Shown: piece after piece, positions 27,296 to 38,919 of the stretch
Layout: each line of letters starts with the position of its first letter
Position numbering within the stretch: position 1 is the first letter of the stretch
Assembly (NCBI GenBank): GCA_026417035.1
Contig: JAOAEA010000007.1
Location: 20,058-84,057 of the forward strand
Direction: 5' to 3'
Source of the DNA: Burkholderiales bacterium
GTDB taxonomy: Bacteria; Pseudomonadota; Gammaproteobacteria; Burkholderiales; SG8-39
DNA length: 64,000 nt
Made by a program: the position numbers and the translations under genes
Notes under the pieces: model-generated
What the model saw: the letters and a program-made list of their open reading frames with translations, nothing else
Told to the model about the DNA's origin: nothing
The model's database searches: none

Positions 27296-27835
27296 ATGAA
27301 GTTCCTGTTCGACATCTTCCCCGTCGTCCTCTTCTTCGTCGCGTTCAAGGCGTGGGGCATCTACGTCGCCACGGCCGTCGCGATCGCCGCGACGTTCGGG
27401 CAGGTCGCATGGCTCAAGCTGCGCCGCCGCCCGGTGGACAAGATGCTGTGGGTGAGCCTCGGCGTCGTCGCCATCTTCGGCGGCGCGACGCTCGCCCTGC
27501 ACGACGAGACGTTCATCAAGTGGAAGCCCACGATCCTCTACTGGCTGTTCGGCGCCGCCCTGCTGGTGGGCGACGTCGTGTTCCGCCGCAACCTGATCAA
27601 GGCCGCGCTGGGCGGCGAGATCCGCATGCCGGACGCGGCCTGGCGCAAGCTCAACTGGAGCTGGATCGCCTTCTTCGCCGTGATGGGCGTCGCGAACCTC
27701 TACGTCGCGTTCAACTTCGCCACCGACACCTGGGTGAACTTCAAGCTCTTCGGCGGCGTCGGGCTGATGCTCGTGTTCGTGCTCGCGCAGGGCTTCTTCC
27801 TCGCCAAGCACATCGAGGAGAAGCCCTCGTCATGA
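27296..27835 (+). CDS. yciB: Inner membrane-spanning septation protein YciB
   Basis: MKFLFDIFPVVLFFVAFKAWGIYVATAVAI...HDETFIKWKPTILYWLFGAALL. Confidence 0.93.
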   Translation: MKFLFDIFPVVLFFVAFKAWGIYVATAVAIAATFGQVAWLKLRRRPVDKMLWVSLGVVAIFGGATLALHDETFIKWKPTILYWLFGAALLVGDVVFRRNLIKAALGGEIRMPDAAWRKLNWSWIAFFAVMGVANLYVAFNFATDTWVNFKLFGGVGLMLVFVLAQGFFLAKHIEEKPSS

Positions 27836-27875
27836 GCCGCCGTGCCGACCGCGGCGCCGCGCGGGCCTTGCCTGG

Positions 27876-28136
27876 ATGAGCGTCGCGCAGGCGATCCGCG
27901 AGCGGCTCGCGGCCCTCGAGCCCGAGTCCCTCGCCCTGGAGGACGAGAGCGCGGCCCATGCCGGACACGAGGGCGCCCGCGGCGGCGGCCATTTCCGCCT
28001 CACCATCGTCTCGCCGCGTTTCACGGGCAAGGCGCGCGTCGAGCGCCACCGCCTCGTGTACGGGGCGCTCGGCCCGCTGATGCAGCGCGAGATCCACGCG
28101 CTCGCGATCGAAGCGCTCGCGCCCGACGAAATCTGA
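27876..28136 (+). CDS. BolA family protein
   Basis: IRERLAALEPESLALEDESAAHAGHEGARGGGHFRLTIVSPRFTGKARVERHRLVYGALGPLMQREIHALAIEAL. Confidence 0.92.
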   Translation: MSVAQAIRERLAALEPESLALEDESAAHAGHEGARGGGHFRLTIVSPRFTGKARVERHRLVYGALGPLMQREIHALAIEALAPDEI

Positions 28137-28178
28137 CGAGACCCGCATTCCAGCAGCACCCTCCCGAAAGGACCCCGC

Positions 28179-28994
28179 ATGACACCGAAATCCCTCCCTG
28201 CCGCCGCCCTGCTCGCCGCCGCGCTCGCCGCGGGCGGCCCCGCGGCCGCACAGACGCCCGCCGCGTCGCCGGCGCCCGCAGCCGGCGCCGTCGCGACCGT
28301 GAACGGCGTCGCGATCCCGAAGGCGCGCGTCGACGCCATCGTCAAGGCCCAGGCGGCGCAGGGCACGCCGGACTCGGACCAGCTCCGCGCCGCGGTGCGC
28401 GAACGCCTGATCGAGCTGGAGGTCCTCGCCCAGGAGGCGAACCGCAAGGGTCTCGGGAAGAACCCCGACGTCGTGCAGCAGCTCGAGCTGCAGCGCCAGC
28501 AGGCGCTCGCGAACGCGCTGGTGCAGGACTTCATCCGCGCCAACCCGGTGGACGACGCCCTGGCGAAGGCCGAGTACGAGAAGATCAAGGCCCAGGCGGG
28601 CGACAAGGAATACAAGGCGCGCCACATCCTCGTCGAGAAGGAAGACGAGGCGAAGGACGTCGTCGCGAAGCTGAAGGCCGGCCAGAAGTTCGAGGACCTC
28701 GCCAAAGTCTCGAAGGACCCCGGCTCGAAGGACCGCGGCGGCGACCTCGACTGGAATTCGCCGGCGGCCTACGTGAAGCCCTTCGCCGATGCGCTGGTCA
28801 AGCTGCAGAAGGGCCAGTACACGCTGGTGCCGGTCCAGACCCAGTTCGGCTGGCACGTCATCCTGCTCGAGGACGTCCGGCCGACCAAGTTCCCCCCCTT
28901 CGACGACGTCAAGAACGAGCTGAAGCAGCGCATCCAGCAGCAGAACGTCGCGAAGTACGTCGGCGACCTGCGCTCCAAGGCGAAGATCCAGTAG
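28179..28994 (+). CDS. Parvulin-type (PpiC) peptidyl-prolyl isomerase, exported
   Basis: YKARHILVEKEDEAKDVVAKLKAGQKFEDLAKVSKDPGSKDRGGDLDWNSPAAYVKPF...TQFGWHVILLEDVRP. Confidence 0.93.
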   Translation: MTPKSLPAAALLAAALAAGGPAAAQTPAASPAPAAGAVATVNGVAIPKARVDAIVKAQAAQGTPDSDQLRAAVRERLIELEVLAQEANRKGLGKNPDVVQQLELQRQQALANALVQDFIRANPVDDALAKAEYEKIKAQAGDKEYKARHILVEKEDEAKDVVAKLKAGQKFEDLAKVSKDPGSKDRGGDLDWNSPAAYVKPFADALVKLQKGQYTLVPVQTQFGWHVILLEDVRPTKFPPFDDVKNELKQRIQQQNVAKYVGDLRSKAKIQ

Positions 28995-29018
28995 CGCGCC
29001 GCCCGAGCGATCGTGAGG

Positions 29019-29040
29019 AACGGGGGCCGCGGCCCCCGTT
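29019..29040 (+). terminator. Terminator after the parvulin gene; perfect 22-bp palindrome AACGGGGGCCGCGGCCCCCGTT followed by TCCGTTTCC
   Basis: Perfect palindrome 25 bp after the stop codon; also lies between convergent genes. Confidence 0.7.
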
Positions 29041-29058
29041 TCCGTTTCCGGCGGCGCT

Positions 29059-29577
29059 TCAGAAGGCGTTGAGCACCGCGCGCACCTGCGGGAAACGCCG
29101 CCGCACCAGCGCCTCGACGACGTTGCGCAGGTCGAGCGGCGCGCGCGGGCAACCGGCGCAGGCGCCCTTCAGCCGGACGCGCACCGTGCGGCCCTCGACG
29201 CCGACGAGCTCGACGTCGCCACCGTCCCGGGCGAGGATCGCGCGCACCTCGTCGAGCGCCGCGCGGAGCTCCGCCTCCGGGGGCATCGGCGCGGCGGCAT
29301 CTCCGCCCCGCTCCGATTCCAGCCTCAGCTTCAGGAGGTGCTGCTCGCGCGAGATGCGCATCGCCGCGACCGGATCGGCCTCGTAGAGCGCGTCGAGCTC
29401 CGCCTCCGTGTAGAAGGGCGCATCGAGTTTCTCGATCTCGGGCACGGGCAGCGGCTCGTCGGCGGCGTCGCCGGATGCCGCGGAGGCTCCGGCTGCTGCG
29501 CAGCATAGATCAGAGCGGCGTGCGCTGCAGGACGCTGGAGGGGGTGCTTCCCCGCCGTCTCGGGATTCCCGCGGCAC
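29059..29577 (-). CDS. NifU-like C-terminal domain protein
   Basis: VELVGVEGRTVRVRLKGACAGCPRAPLDLRNVVEALVRRRFPQVRAV (CxxC NifU motif). N-terminal start uncertain. Confidence 0.8.
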   Translation of the reverse strand: MPRESRDGGEAPPPASCSARRSDLCCAAAGASAASGDAADEPLPVPEIEKLDAPFYTEAELDALYEADPVAAMRISREQHLLKLRLESERGGDAAAPMPPEAELRAALDEVRAILARDGGDVELVGVEGRTVRVRLKGACAGCPRAPLDLRNVVEALVRRRFPQVRAVLNAF

Positions 29578-29604
29578 GAGGGACGCGCAACGCAGCGCGT
29601 GCGG

Positions 29605-30351
29605 CTAGACCCCGCCGAGCCCGCTCATGAAGCGGTCGGCCTCGCCGCGCGCGAACTCGAGGAACGCCTGCTCGCCCATCCCGGCGGGCCGCGGCACGAG
29701 CAGCGCGAACCCGAGGAGCACGCCGTCGCGGACGACGAACCGCTCGACGCTCACGCTCGCGAGGTCGGGCGCCCCGCTCACCTGCGCGGCCGCGTAGGGG
29801 AAGAACGGGTCGGCCTCCCGGTTGCGCACCACCACCTCGAGCGCCGGGCCGAGCGCGCCGTCGAGACGCCGGACCTCGGGCGCCTGCGATCCGCGGCCCG
29901 CGTGCAGCGCCCGCTGGCTGCGCTCGACCTCGTCGAGGAGCCGCGCATCGCGCGGGTAGCCCTCCGGAACGCGCTCCGCGACCACGGCCGCGAGCCAGCC
30001 GGCGGCATCGCGGAACCGCACATGGGCGACGGCTACGGCGCCGTCGGGGCGGCGCGCGCGCACGGCGCGGTACACGTCCACGCGTCCGGTGCCGAGCGGC
30101 GGCAAGAGGATGTCGAACAGCCCCTCGGGGGCGAAGTAGCGCCCGTCGCGGATGGCGTCGCCGTGACCGAGCTCGCGCACCGCCGCGTAGCCGGCGGGCG
30201 ACATCATCTCGGAGAAGAACTCGCCGAGGACGACCCTCTGCGCGGCGCGCGCGGCAGCGGCGGCGTCGATGCGGTAGGCGTCCGCGGCAGCCGCGTGCAG
30301 GGAGACGGCCAGCAGGGACGCACCCAGGCGGGCGAGCGCCCGGCGGTTCAT
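29605..30351 (-). CDS. Exported hypothetical protein
   Basis: [61 protein letters not shown]...; ATGA overlap with purL stop. Confidence 0.65.
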   Translation of the reverse strand: MNRRALARLGASLLAVSLHAAAADAYRIDAAAAARAAQRVVLGEFFSEMMSPAGYAAVRELGHGDAIRDGRYFAPEGLFDILLPPLGTGRVDVYRAVRARRPDGAVAVAHVRFRDAAGWLAAVVAERVPEGYPRDARLLDEVERSQRALHAGRGSQAPEVRRLDGALGPALEVVVRNREADPFFPYAAAQVSGAPDLASVSVERFVVRDGVLLGFALLVPRPAGMGEQAFLEFARGEADRFMSGLGGV

Positions 30352-33300
30352 CCGACCCAGGCCCGGGCGTTCGCGAACATGCGCTGCCACGGACTCGAGT
30401 CGCCGGATGCGTCGGGCCGCCACGACCACTGCACCCAGCGGAACATGCGCTCGGGGTGCGGCATGAGGATGGTGAACCGCCCGTCGGCGGTGGTGAAGCC
30501 GGTGAGACCGTCGGGGGAGCCGTTGGGGTTCGCGGGGTAGCGCGTCGCCGGCGCGCCCCGCCCGTCGACGAAGCGCAGCGCCGCGATCGCCGCGCTCCGC
30601 GCGCCGGCGTCGGTGAACACGGCGCGGCCCTCCCCGTGGGCGACGGCGACCGGGATGCGGCTGCCCGCCATGCCGGCGAAGAAGAGCGACGGGCTCGGCA
30701 GGATCTCGACCATCGCGACGCGCGCCTCGAACTGCTCCGAGCGGTTGCGCACGAACTTCGGCCACGCCGCCGCGCCGGGGATCAGGGCCGCGAGATTCGA
30801 CATCATCTGGCAGCCGTTGCACACGCCCAGCGCGAAGGTGTCGCCGCGCGCGAAGAACGCCGCGAACTCCTCGCGCAGCCGGTCGTTGTAGAGGATCGAC
30901 TTCGCCCAGCCCTCGCCGGCGCCGAGGACGTCGCCGTAGGAGAAACCGCCGCACGCGACGGCGCCGCTGAAACCTGCGAGCGTCACGCGCCCGGCGAGGA
31001 GGTCGCTCATGTGCACGTCGCAGGCGTCGAAGCCCGCGCGGTCGAACGCCGCCGCCATCTCGACCTGGCCGTTCACGCCCTGCTCGCGCAGCACCGCGAC
31101 CCGCGGCCGCGCGCCGGTCGCGACGAAGGGCGCCGCGGGATCCGTCTCCGCGTCGAACGTGAGAGCGAGCGAGAGCCCGGGGTCGGCGCGGTCGAGGATC
31201 GCGTCGTACTCCTCCTGGGCGCAGTCGGGGTTGTCGCGCAGCCGCTGCATGAGGTAGGTGGTCTCGGACCACGCGCGCTCGAGCGCGGCGAGCGGCTCGG
31301 CGAACACCGGAGCCGCGTTGCGCACGAGCCGCACCTCGTCGCGCGCATTCGGGCCGCCGACGACGAGCGCGTAGAGGCCGTGCCGGCGCAGCGTCTCGGC
31401 CACGCGCTCGCGATCCTCCATACGCACCTGCAGCAGCGCGCCGAGCTCCTCCGCGAAGAGCGCGGCGAGCACGCGCTCCGCGTCGCGCCCGGCCATGAGC
31501 GCCGGGGTCTTCTCCGAGCCATCGACGTCGAGCGCCTCCGGATCGTAGGCGAGCACGTCGAGGTTCAGCGTGACGCCGACGCGGCCGGCGAACGCCATCT
31601 CGCAGGCCGCGGCGAAGAGCCCGCCGTCGGAGCGGTCGTGGTAAGCGAGCACGGTTCCGGCGGCGCGCAGCTCCGCGAGCGCCGCGTAGAAGCGCTGCAT
31701 CGCCGCCGGATCGTCGAAGTCGGGCGCCTCGTCGCCGGTCTGCGAGTAGACCTGCGCCAGGACGGAGCCGCCCAGGCGCCCGCGGCCGCGCGCGAGGTCG
31801 ACGAGCACGAGATCGGTCGGGCCCCGGTCCGTGCGCAGCGCCGGCGTCCAGGTGCCGCGCACGTCGTCGACCGGTGCGAACGCCGAGACGATGAGCGACA
31901 CCGGCGCCACCACCTCGCGCTGCGCCCCGCCCTCCTGCCAGGTCGTGCGCATCGAGAGGGAATCCTTGCCCACCGGGATGCCGACGCCGAGCCGCGGGCA
32001 GAGCTCGAGCGCGACGGCGCGCACCGTGTCGAAGAGCGCCGCGTCCTCGCCGGGATACCCCGCGGCGGCCATCCAGTTCGCCGAGAGCTTCACCCTTCCG
32101 AGCGCCGTCACCGGCGCCGCGGCGAGGTTGGTGAGCGCCTCGCCGATGGCCATCCGGCCCGACGCGGCGGGATCGATCACCGCGAGCGGCGTGCGCTCGC
32201 CCATCGCGAACGCCTCACCTTGGTAGCCCTCGAAGTCGGCGAGCGTCACGGCGCAGTCGGCCACCGGCACCTGCCACGGTCCCACCATCTGGTCGCGCGC
32301 GGTGAGCCCGCCGACGCTGCGGTCGCCGATCGCGACCAGGAACGTCTTGCGCGCGACCGTCGGCGCCGCCAGGACGCGCAGCGCCGCTTCGCGGAGCTCG
32401 ATCCCCGAGGCGTCGAAGGGCGCCGGCCGCCGCGCGACGTGGCGCACGTCGCGGACCATGCGCGGCGGCTTGCCGAGCACCGCGCGGAGATCCATGTCCA
32501 CCGGCAGGTTGCCGAAGAGGGGGTCGCGCACCTCGAGGTGCTCCGCCTCGGTCGCGACGCCGACCACCGCGAACGGGCAGCGCTCCCGCTCGCAGATCGC
32601 GCGGAAGTGCTCCAGGGACGCCGGCGCGATCGCGAGGACGTAGCGTTCCTGCGCCTCGTTCGACCAGATCTCGCGCGGGGACATGCCGGGCTCCTCGCTC
32701 GGCGCGGCGCGCAGGTCGATCTTCGCGCCGCGGCCGCCGCTCGCCGCGAGCTCCGGCAACGCGTTCGAGAGTCCGCCGGCGCCGACGTCGTGGATCGAGA
32801 GGATCGGGTTCGCCTCGCCGAGCGCCCAGCAGCGGTCGATCACCTCCTGCGCGCGGCGCTGCATCTCGGCATTGCCGCGCTGCACCGAATCGAAGTCGAG
32901 GTCGGCGATGTTCGCGCCGACGTTCATCGAGGAGGCGGCGCCGCCGCCCATGCCGATCAACATCCCCGGCCCGCCGAGCTGCACGAGGAGCGCGCCCGCG
33001 GGGATCCCGGCCTTGTGCGAGTGCATCGCGCGGATCGCGCCGACGCCCCCGGCGATCATGATCGGCTTGTGGTAGCCGCGCACCACGCCGGCGACCTCCG
33101 CCTCGTACGCGCGGAAATAGCCGGCGAGGTTCGGCCGGCCGAACTCGTTGTTGAAGGACGCGGCGCCGATCGGGCCCTCGATCATGATCGCGAGCGCCGA
33201 GGCGATGCGGTCGGGACGTCCGAAGTCGCGCTCCCACGGCCGCTCGTGCCCGGGGATGCGAAGGTTCGACACGGAGAACCCGCACAGCCCGGCCTTCGGC

Positions 33301-34274
33301 TTCGCGCCCCGGCCGGTCGCGCCCTCGTCGCGGATCTCGCCGCCCGCGCCGGTCGCCGCGCCGGGAAACGGCGAGATCGCCGTGGGGTGGTTGTGCGTCT
33401 CGACCTTCATCAGCGTGTGCGTCGGCTCGCGGTGGCGGCGGTAGACGCCGTCGGCATCGACGAAGAAGCGCGAGGCCTCCCCTCCCTCCATGATCGCCGC
33501 GTTGTCGGCGTAGGCGACGACGGTGCCCTGCGGGCTCGCCCGCTCCGTCTCGCGGATCATGCCGAACAGCGTCTCGCGCCGCGGCTCGCCGTCGATCACC
33601 CAGGAGGCGTTGAAGATCTTGTGACGGCAGTGCTCCGAGTTCGCCTGCGCGAACATGGTGAGCTCGACGTCGGTCGGGTTGCGGCCGAGCCCGGTGAAAT
33701 GCTCCGCGAGGTAGTCGATCTCGTCGGCCGACAGCGCCAGCCCCATCGCGAGGTTCGCTTCCTCGAGGGCCGCGCGGCCGCGGCCGACGAGGTCCACGGT
33801 CGCGAGCGGCCGCGGCGCGAAGTGACGGAACAACGCGTCGGCCTCGTCGAGCGAGGTGAGCACCGCCTCCGTCATCCGGTCGTGCAGCAGCGGCAGCGAC
33901 CGCGCGACCGCGGTCGCCTCCGGCGCCGCGAGACGGTAGAGCGTGCCGCGCTCGATCCGCAGGACCGACGCGAGGCCGCACTGGCGGGCGATCTCGGTCG
34001 CCTTCGAGGACCACGGCGAGATCGTGCCCAGACGCGGGGTGACCACCACCGTGTGCGTCGCCGCCGCGGGGGCGCCGGCCGGCTCGCCATACGTGAGCAG
34101 CCGCTCGAGCCGCCCGCGGTCGGCGTCCGAAGGCTCGCCATCGGTCTCGATGAAATGCCAGAACTCGCTCTGGAGGATGCGGAGGCCGGGGCGGATCGCC
34201 GCGAGGCTGGCGTTCAACTTGTCGAGACGGAACGCCGGGAGGGCCGAGCCCCCGCGGAGCTTGAGGATGGGCAT
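30348..34274 (-). CDS. purL: Phosphoribosylformylglycinamidine synthase PurL
   Basis: [24 protein letters not shown]...; [18 protein letters not shown]-term GATase [34 protein letters not shown]. Confidence 0.97.
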   Translation of the reverse strand: MPILKLRGGSALPAFRLDKLNASLAAIRPGLRILQSEFWHFIETDGEPSDADRGRLERLLTYGEPAGAPAAATHTVVVTPRLGTISPWSSKATEIARQCGLASVLRIERGTLYRLAAPEATAVARSLPLLHDRMTEAVLTSLDEADALFRHFAPRPLATVDLVGRGRAALEEANLAMGLALSADEIDYLAEHFTGLGRNPTDVELTMFAQANSEHCRHKIFNASWVIDGEPRRETLFGMIRETERASPQGTVVAYADNAAIMEGGEASRFFVDADGVYRRHREPTHTLMKVETHNHPTAISPFPGAATGAGGEIRDEGATGRGAKPKAGLCGFSVSNLRIPGHERPWERDFGRPDRIASALAIMIEGPIGAASFNNEFGRPNLAGYFRAYEAEVAGVVRGYHKPIMIAGGVGAIRAMHSHKAGIPAGALLVQLGGPGMLIGMGGGAASSMNVGANIADLDFDSVQRGNAEMQRRAQEVIDRCWALGEANPILSIHDVGAGGLSNALPELAASGGRGAKIDLRAAPSEEPGMSPREIWSNEAQERYVLAIAPASLEHFRAICERERCPFAVVGVATEAEHLEVRDPLFGNLPVDMDLRAVLGKPPRMVRDVRHVARRPAPFDASGIELREAALRVLAAPTVARKTFLVAIGDRSVGGLTARDQMVGPWQVPVADCAVTLADFEGYQGEAFAMGERTPLAVIDPAASGRMAIGEALTNLAAAPVTALGRVKLSANWMAAAGYPGEDAALFDTVRAVALELCPRLGVGIPVGKDSLSMRTTWQEGGAQREVVAPVSLIVSAFAPVDDVRGTWTPALRTDRGPTDLVLVDLARGRGRLGGSVLAQVYSQTGDEAPDFDDPAAMQRFYAALAELRAAGTVLAYHDRSDGGLFAAACEMAFAGRVGVTLNLDVLAYDPEALDVDGSEKTPALMAGRDAERVLAALFAEELGALLQVRMEDRERVAETLRRHGLYALVVGGPNARDEVRLVRNAAPVFAEPLAALERAWSETTYLMQRLRDNPDCAQEEYDAILDRADPGLSLALTFDAETDPAAPFVATGARPRVAVLREQGVNGQVEMAAAFDRAGFDACDVHMSDLLAGRVTLAGFSGAVACGGFSYGDVLGAGEGWAKSILYNDRLREEFAAFFARGDTFALGVCNGCQMMSNLAALIPGAAAWPKFVRNRSEQFEARVAMVEILPSPSLFFAGMAGSRIPVAVAHGEGRAVFTDAGARSAAIAALRFVDGRGAPATRYPANPNGSPDGLTGFTTADGRFTILMPHPERMFRWVQWSWRPDASGDSSPWQRMFANARAWVG

Positions 34275-34464
34275 GGCGAGGCGCCGGTAAAACGCGATTA
34301 TACCGGCACGGGCCGGCGCTCCCGGCGCAGGGGACCGCGGGCCGGTGCCACGGACGCGTCGCACTGGAGCGCCGCGCGATGCAGCGGCTGGCGAAACCAG
34401 CGGCCGCTGCGCGCCCTCGACGCAGGGCTTGGGAGGGCGCCGCGCCCGCTGCCGCGGATCCCCG

Positions 34465-37400
34465 CTAGCGCCGGAAGGTGATCTGCGGCAGCGCCCCGCT
34501 CACCGAGAAGCTCGCGCGCGACACGCCGCCCTGCGGCGACTTCATCTCCGCCGCGACCTTGCCGGTCACGGCCTTGCCGCCCTCGACGTCGAGCGCGCCC
34601 GACGCCGAGAGCACGCCGGCACCGAGGCGCAGGTTGCGCAGCGCGACCCGGCCCGCGTCGATCTGGCCCTGGCCGGAGAGCTCGTTGAAGGCGGTGCCGC
34701 CGTCCTTGCTCGCGCCAGTCTGGAGCATGCGGGCGAAATCGATGTTCGCGAGCTGGCCCTTCTGCACGGTGAAGTTGCCTTCGAGCCGCGCGCTGTCGAA
34801 GAGCTTTTCGGGCGCGGCGGCGCTCATCGCGAACGTGCCCTGCGCCAGCACCCGGCCGGCGCCGAAGAGCTGCGGCACGAGCACCGTCGCGTCCGCCTGC
34901 CGCAGGTCGGCATCGCCCTCGAGCGTCCAGCCGTTCGCCCAGCCGAGGCGGGCGCGGCCCCGCACCACGCCATCCCAGATCCGTCCGTCGAACTCGGTGA
35001 GCACGAGCTCGCCCGGCGCGACCTCGCCCTTGCCGCCGAAATCGGCGAGCACCAGAGAGGAGCCGAACGGAACGCGCAGCGACGCGACCGTGAGCTCGAT
35101 GGCGGCCCGGCCCGGACGCGGCTGGACGTCAGCCAGGATCTTTTTGTCGGGCGTGGCGAGCGTGAGCTTCTGCACCGCGCCGTTCGCCGCCAGCGTCGCC
35201 GTCGCCTCCAGCGTCGGCAGCTCGATGCCCGGGAGGGCGAGCTTCACATCGTGCGCGACGATGCGCTCGACCGCGAGGTCGGCGGAACCCGGCGGCTTCG
35301 CCCATAGAATCCCCCCCAGGCCCGCCGGCGAGACGGTGACGCCCGAGAGCTCGAGGGTCCTGAACGTGCGGGCCTCGCCGAACATCGTCCCGAGCTCCGG
35401 GTGCGCCTTCACCGACGCGATGCGCACCGCCTGGTCGGCGCCGACGACGACGTTCTCGAAGCGGACCGCGGGCGTCGGCAGGACCGAGAAGCCCGCGCTC
35501 TGGATCTTCACCGGCGCACCGAACTTGGCGCTCGCCAGCCGCTCGTAGAACGCGGTGTCGAGCGACAGGAACTGCAGCGCGACCGCCCCGGCGACGAGCG
35601 CGGCCACGAGGCCGATGCCGATGAACTTCCCGAGCCCGCTTCCGCCGCGCCGCCGCCCCGACGACACCGGCTCCGCGCGACGTGGGGACTCGGCCTCGGC
35701 GCGGGCTTCGGCTTCCGCCTGCTCGCGGGCGCGCTCTTCCTTGCGCGCACGCGCGGCCGCCTCGGCCTCGGCCTTCGCCCGCGCGCGCTCTTCCTCGCGC
35801 GCCTTGCGGTCCGCTTCGTGGCGCGCCTTTTCCTCGGCCTCGCGCCGCGCGCGCTCCTCGGCTTCCTGTCGTGCGCGCGCCTCGGCCTCGGCGTGGCGCT
35901 GCGCTTCGGCCTCCGCCCGCGCGCGCTCCTCGGCCTCGCGGCGGGCGCGATCGTCCGCCTCGCGCTTCGCACGCTCTGCCGCTTCGCGCTTCGCCCGCTC
36001 CCTCGCCTCGGCCTCGCGCCGGGATCGCTCCTCGGCCTCGCGCCGCGCGCTCTCCTCGGCCCGACGGCGCGCGCCCTCCTCTTCGGCGCGCTGCTTCGCC
36101 TCGGCCGCGGCGAGCTCCGCCGGGCTCGGGCCCTGCGAGGCCCGGTCGATCTCCGCCTGGAGCTCGCGCCGGATCCGTTCCTCGGACTCGCGCCGCTCGC
36201 GCTCCTCGGCCTCGCGCCGCGCCTTCTCCGCGGCTTCGCGCCGGGCCTTCTCCTCGGCCTCGAGCCGCGCGGTCTCCTCGGCAATGCGCCGGGCCTTCTC
36301 CTCGGCAGCGCGCCGGGCCTTCTCCTCGGCTTCGCGCCGCGCCCGTTCCTTCTCCTCGGCTTCGCGCCGCGCCTTTTCCTCGGCCTCCCGCCTGGCTCTT
36401 TCTTCGGCTTCGCGCCTGGCCCGCTCCTCGGCTTCGCGCTTCGCTCTCTCCTCGGCTTCGCGGCGCGCTCTTTCTTCGGCTTCGCGCTGGGCCTTCTCCT
36501 CGGCGATGCGCCGGGCTTTCTCTTCGGCCTCGCGCCGGGCTTTCTCTTCGGCCTCGCGCCGGGCTTTCTCCTCGGCTTCGCGCCGCGCCCTGGCCTCGGC
36601 GTCCTGGCGTTGCTTCTCCTCCGCCGCGCGCGCCTTCTCGGCCGCGTCGCGCCGGGCACGCTCCTCGGCCCGCCGGACTTCGTCCTCGAGCTCGCGGCGC
36701 AGCGCCTCTTCCTTCTCGCGCTTCGCGCGCTCCGCGGCCTCCGCCTGCGCGCGGGCCTCGGCCTCGCGCTTCGCTTTCTCCTCGGCTTCGCGCCGCGCCC
36801 GCTCGTCGGCTTCCCGCTTGGCCCTTTCTTCGGCTTCGCGCCTGGCCCGCTCCTCGGCTTCGCGCTTCGCTTTCTCCTCGGCTTCGCGCTTCGCTTTCTC
36901 CTCGGCTTCGCGCTTCGCCTTTTCCTCGGCTTGCTTGCGGGCGCGCTCCTCGGCCTCGAGGCGCTTGCGTTCCTCGGCCTCGCGCTTCGCCCTCTCTTCG
37001 GCCTCGCGCTTCGCCTTCGCGGCAGCTTCCGCCTTCGCCTTCGCTTCGGCCTTGGCCTTCGCCTCCGCTTCGGCCCGGGCCTTCGCTTCGGCCGCGGCCC
37101 GCGCCTTGGCTTCGGCCTCGGCCCGCGCCTTCGCTTCGGCCTGCTCGCGCTCGCGCGCGGCGGCGACCTGGCGCGCGACCTCTTCGACCTCGGCGGTGTC
37201 GGGCGTGCCTTTCCCGGGACCCGACTGGCTGATGATCGCGGTGAAATCGAGGTCCACGTCCTCCTGCACGCTCGGCAGCTGCGAGGGCGGCGAAACGCTC
37301 ACGGGCGCCGTGACGAACTCGCGCACGAAGCCTTCGCGCAGCAGGCGCGTCATCGCTTCGAGGAGCTTCGGCTCGGAGAACTTGTCGAGCTTCTGGTGGA

Positions 37401-37530
37401 CGTCGCCGACCGTGGCCTTGCCGTCGATCTGCGAGAGCACGTTGCGGATGTCGCGCGGGAGGAGGCTCGTCTTCCCGGTGACCTCCATGAGGCCCTTGGC
37501 AGTCTTCGTGAGTACCGTTCTTCTGTCCAT
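34465..37530 (-). CDS. ~1021-aa protein: winged-helix-like N-term, ~500-aa ER/K/A-rich helix with octad repeats, TM segment, AsmA-like C-terminal domain
   Basis: N-term [72 protein letters not shown]; long (EEKARREA)n region; [21 protein letters not shown]; then [38 protein letters not shown] (AsmA-like). Confidence 0.88.
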   Translation of the reverse strand: MDRRTVLTKTAKGLMEVTGKTSLLPRDIRNVLSQIDGKATVGDVHQKLDKFSEPKLLEAMTRLLREGFVREFVTAPVSVSPPSQLPSVQEDVDLDFTAIISQSGPGKGTPDTAEVEEVARQVAAAREREQAEAKARAEAEAKARAAAEAKARAEAEAKAKAEAKAKAEAAAKAKREAEERAKREAEERKRLEAEERARKQAEEKAKREAEEKAKREAEEKAKREAEERARREAEERAKREADERARREAEEKAKREAEARAQAEAAERAKREKEEALRRELEDEVRRAEERARRDAAEKARAAEEKQRQDAEARARREAEEKARREAEEKARREAEEKARRIAEEKAQREAEERARREAEERAKREAEERARREAEERARREAEEKARREAEEKERARREAEEKARRAAEEKARRIAEETARLEAEEKARREAAEKARREAEERERRESEERIRRELQAEIDRASQGPSPAELAAAEAKQRAEEEGARRRAEESARREAEERSRREAEARERAKREAAERAKREADDRARREAEERARAEAEAQRHAEAEARARQEAEERARREAEEKARHEADRKAREEERARAKAEAEAAARARKEERAREQAEAEARAEAESPRRAEPVSSGRRRGGSGLGKFIGIGLVAALVAGAVALQFLSLDTAFYERLASAKFGAPVKIQSAGFSVLPTPAVRFENVVVGADQAVRIASVKAHPELGTMFGEARTFRTLELSGVTVSPAGLGGILWAKPPGSADLAVERIVAHDVKLALPGIELPTLEATATLAANGAVQKLTLATPDKKILADVQPRPGRAAIELTVASLRVPFGSSLVLADFGGKGEVAPGELVLTEFDGRIWDGVVRGRARLGWANGWTLEGDADLRQADATVLVPQLFGAGRVLAQGTFAMSAAAPEKLFDSARLEGNFTVQKGQLANIDFARMLQTGASKDGGTAFNELSGQGQIDAGRVALRNLRLGAGVLSASGALDVEGGKAVTGKVAAEMKSPQGGVSRASFSVSGALPQITFRR
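35700..37190. repeat. Degenerate 24-bp tandem repeats encoding octad EEKARREA units
   Basis: e.g. three successive 24-mers GCGCCGGGCTTTCTCTTCGGCCTC around 36511-36582 and TTCGCGCTTCGCTTTCTCCTCGGC around 36871-36942. Confidence 0.85.
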
Positions 37531-37729
37531 CGTGTTCCGGCGTGCGGGGCGGGCTCCAGCGATCGCGAATGCTAACACCGCGGGGCACCGCGGGCCGTGC
37601 AATAGTGCCCTTGCGCGGCAGACCCTGACGAGGCGCGGCAGATCGCGGGCAGCCGGCCGGGCACGATCCGTGCTGACGTTTGCGGTCGGAAGGCGCGACC
37701 GCCTCCCGCTCACGCGGAAAAATTCACAC

Positions 37730-38908
37730 ATGGACATCCGCTCGCTCAGCCTGATGGTCGTCGAGGACCAGGCGGTGCAACGCCAGGTCGCCGTCGGCAT
37801 GTTGCGCAGCCTCGGCGTCTCCGCGATCCACGAGGCCGCCGATGGCTACCAGGCGCTCGACGCGCTGCGCGCGGCGCCCGAGTCGCCCGACGTGATCGTC
37901 TGCGACCTGCGGATGCCCGGGATGGACGGCATCGAGTTCATCCGCCACCTCGGCGAGTCCAAGTCGGCCTCGTCGATCATCCTCGCGAGCGCGCTGGACC
38001 CGACGCTTCTCTCCTCCGTCGAAGCGATGGCGCGCGCCCAGGGTCTCTCGGTGCTCGGAACGATCCCGAAGCCGCTCTCGCGCGACCGCCTCGGCGAGCT
38101 CCTGGGGCGCTTCGAGCGCCCGGACCTCCTCGGTCCCAACGCCGGGCAACCGCGGGCGAGCGCGAACGAGCTCGAGGAGGCGATCGCCGACGGGCAGATC
38201 GTCGCCTACTTCCAGCCGAAGCTGCACGTCGAGGACGGGACGATCGCGGGCGCCGAGGCGCTCGCGCGCTGGCACCATCCGCGGCGCGGCGTGGTCGGCC
38301 CGGGCGAATTCATCCCGCTCGCCGAGGAGTGCGGGCTCATCGACGCGCTCACCTGGGTGATGCTCGAGCAGTCGATGGACGAGCTGAACACCTGGCGGCG
38401 CGCCGGACAGGACTGGGCCGTGTCGGTGAACCTGTCGCTGCCCTATCTCGAATACAACGGCGCGGCCGACCGCATCGCGGGGCTCGCCGAGCGGCACGGC
38501 GTCGACCCGCGCCACGTCGTCCTGGAGATCACCGAGAGCCTCGCCTCGGCCAACCTCGCGCCGGTGCTCGGCAACGTCGCGCGGCTGCGCATGAAGGGCT
38601 TCGGCGTCGCGATCGACGACTACGGCACCGGCTACTCGTCGCTCAAGCAGCTCGCGTCGATCCCGTTCACCGAGCTCAAGGTGGACCAGACCTTCGTCCA
38701 CAACGCCAAGGGCAACCGGCAGCGCGAGGCGATCCTCGCCTCGAGCGTGGAGTTGGCGCGGCGGCTGCAGCTCGTGTCGGTGGCCGAGGGTGTCGAGACT
38801 CAGTCGGACCTGTCGGTTCTCGAAACGCTCGGCTGCGACCTGGTCCAGGGGTTCCTGTTCGCGCGGCCGATGGCGGCGCCCGACTTCGCGGCCTGGGCCG
38901 AGATCTGA
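37730..38908 (+). CDS. Response regulator with EAL (c-di-GMP phosphodiesterase) domain
   Basis: [21 protein letters not shown]...[47 protein letters not shown]...EITES...[14 protein letters not shown]...DQTFV...VAEGVET. Confidence 0.95.
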   Translation: MDIRSLSLMVVEDQAVQRQVAVGMLRSLGVSAIHEAADGYQALDALRAAPESPDVIVCDLRMPGMDGIEFIRHLGESKSASSIILASALDPTLLSSVEAMARAQGLSVLGTIPKPLSRDRLGELLGRFERPDLLGPNAGQPRASANELEEAIADGQIVAYFQPKLHVEDGTIAGAEALARWHHPRRGVVGPGEFIPLAEECGLIDALTWVMLEQSMDELNTWRRAGQDWAVSVNLSLPYLEYNGAADRIAGLAERHGVDPRHVVLEITESLASANLAPVLGNVARLRMKGFGVAIDDYGTGYSSLKQLASIPFTELKVDQTFVHNAKGNRQREAILASSVELARRLQLVSVAEGVETQSDLSVLETLGCDLVQGFLFARPMAAPDFAAWAEI

Positions 38909-38919
38909 GCGGAACTATT

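Noticed and set aside
30456-34481. 1341-aa plus-strand ORF opposite purL
   Set aside because: Antisense frame of purL with no recognisable domain.
35700-37190. CRISPR-like or satellite interpretation of the 24-bp repeats
   Set aside because: No unique spacers, and the units translate into an in-frame protein repeat.
35401-37575. 724-aa Leu/Gly/Phe-rich plus-strand ORF resembling a membrane protein
   Set aside because: Antisense translation of the EEKARREA repeats; the hydrophobicity arises from complementing GAG/GCG/CGC codons.
35555-38908. 1117-aa plus-strand ORF apparently fusing a Ser/Arg/Ala-rich region to REC-EAL
   Set aside because: The upstream half is the antisense of the 24-bp repeat tract and is open in all plus frames. 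REC-EAL has its own start at 37730.
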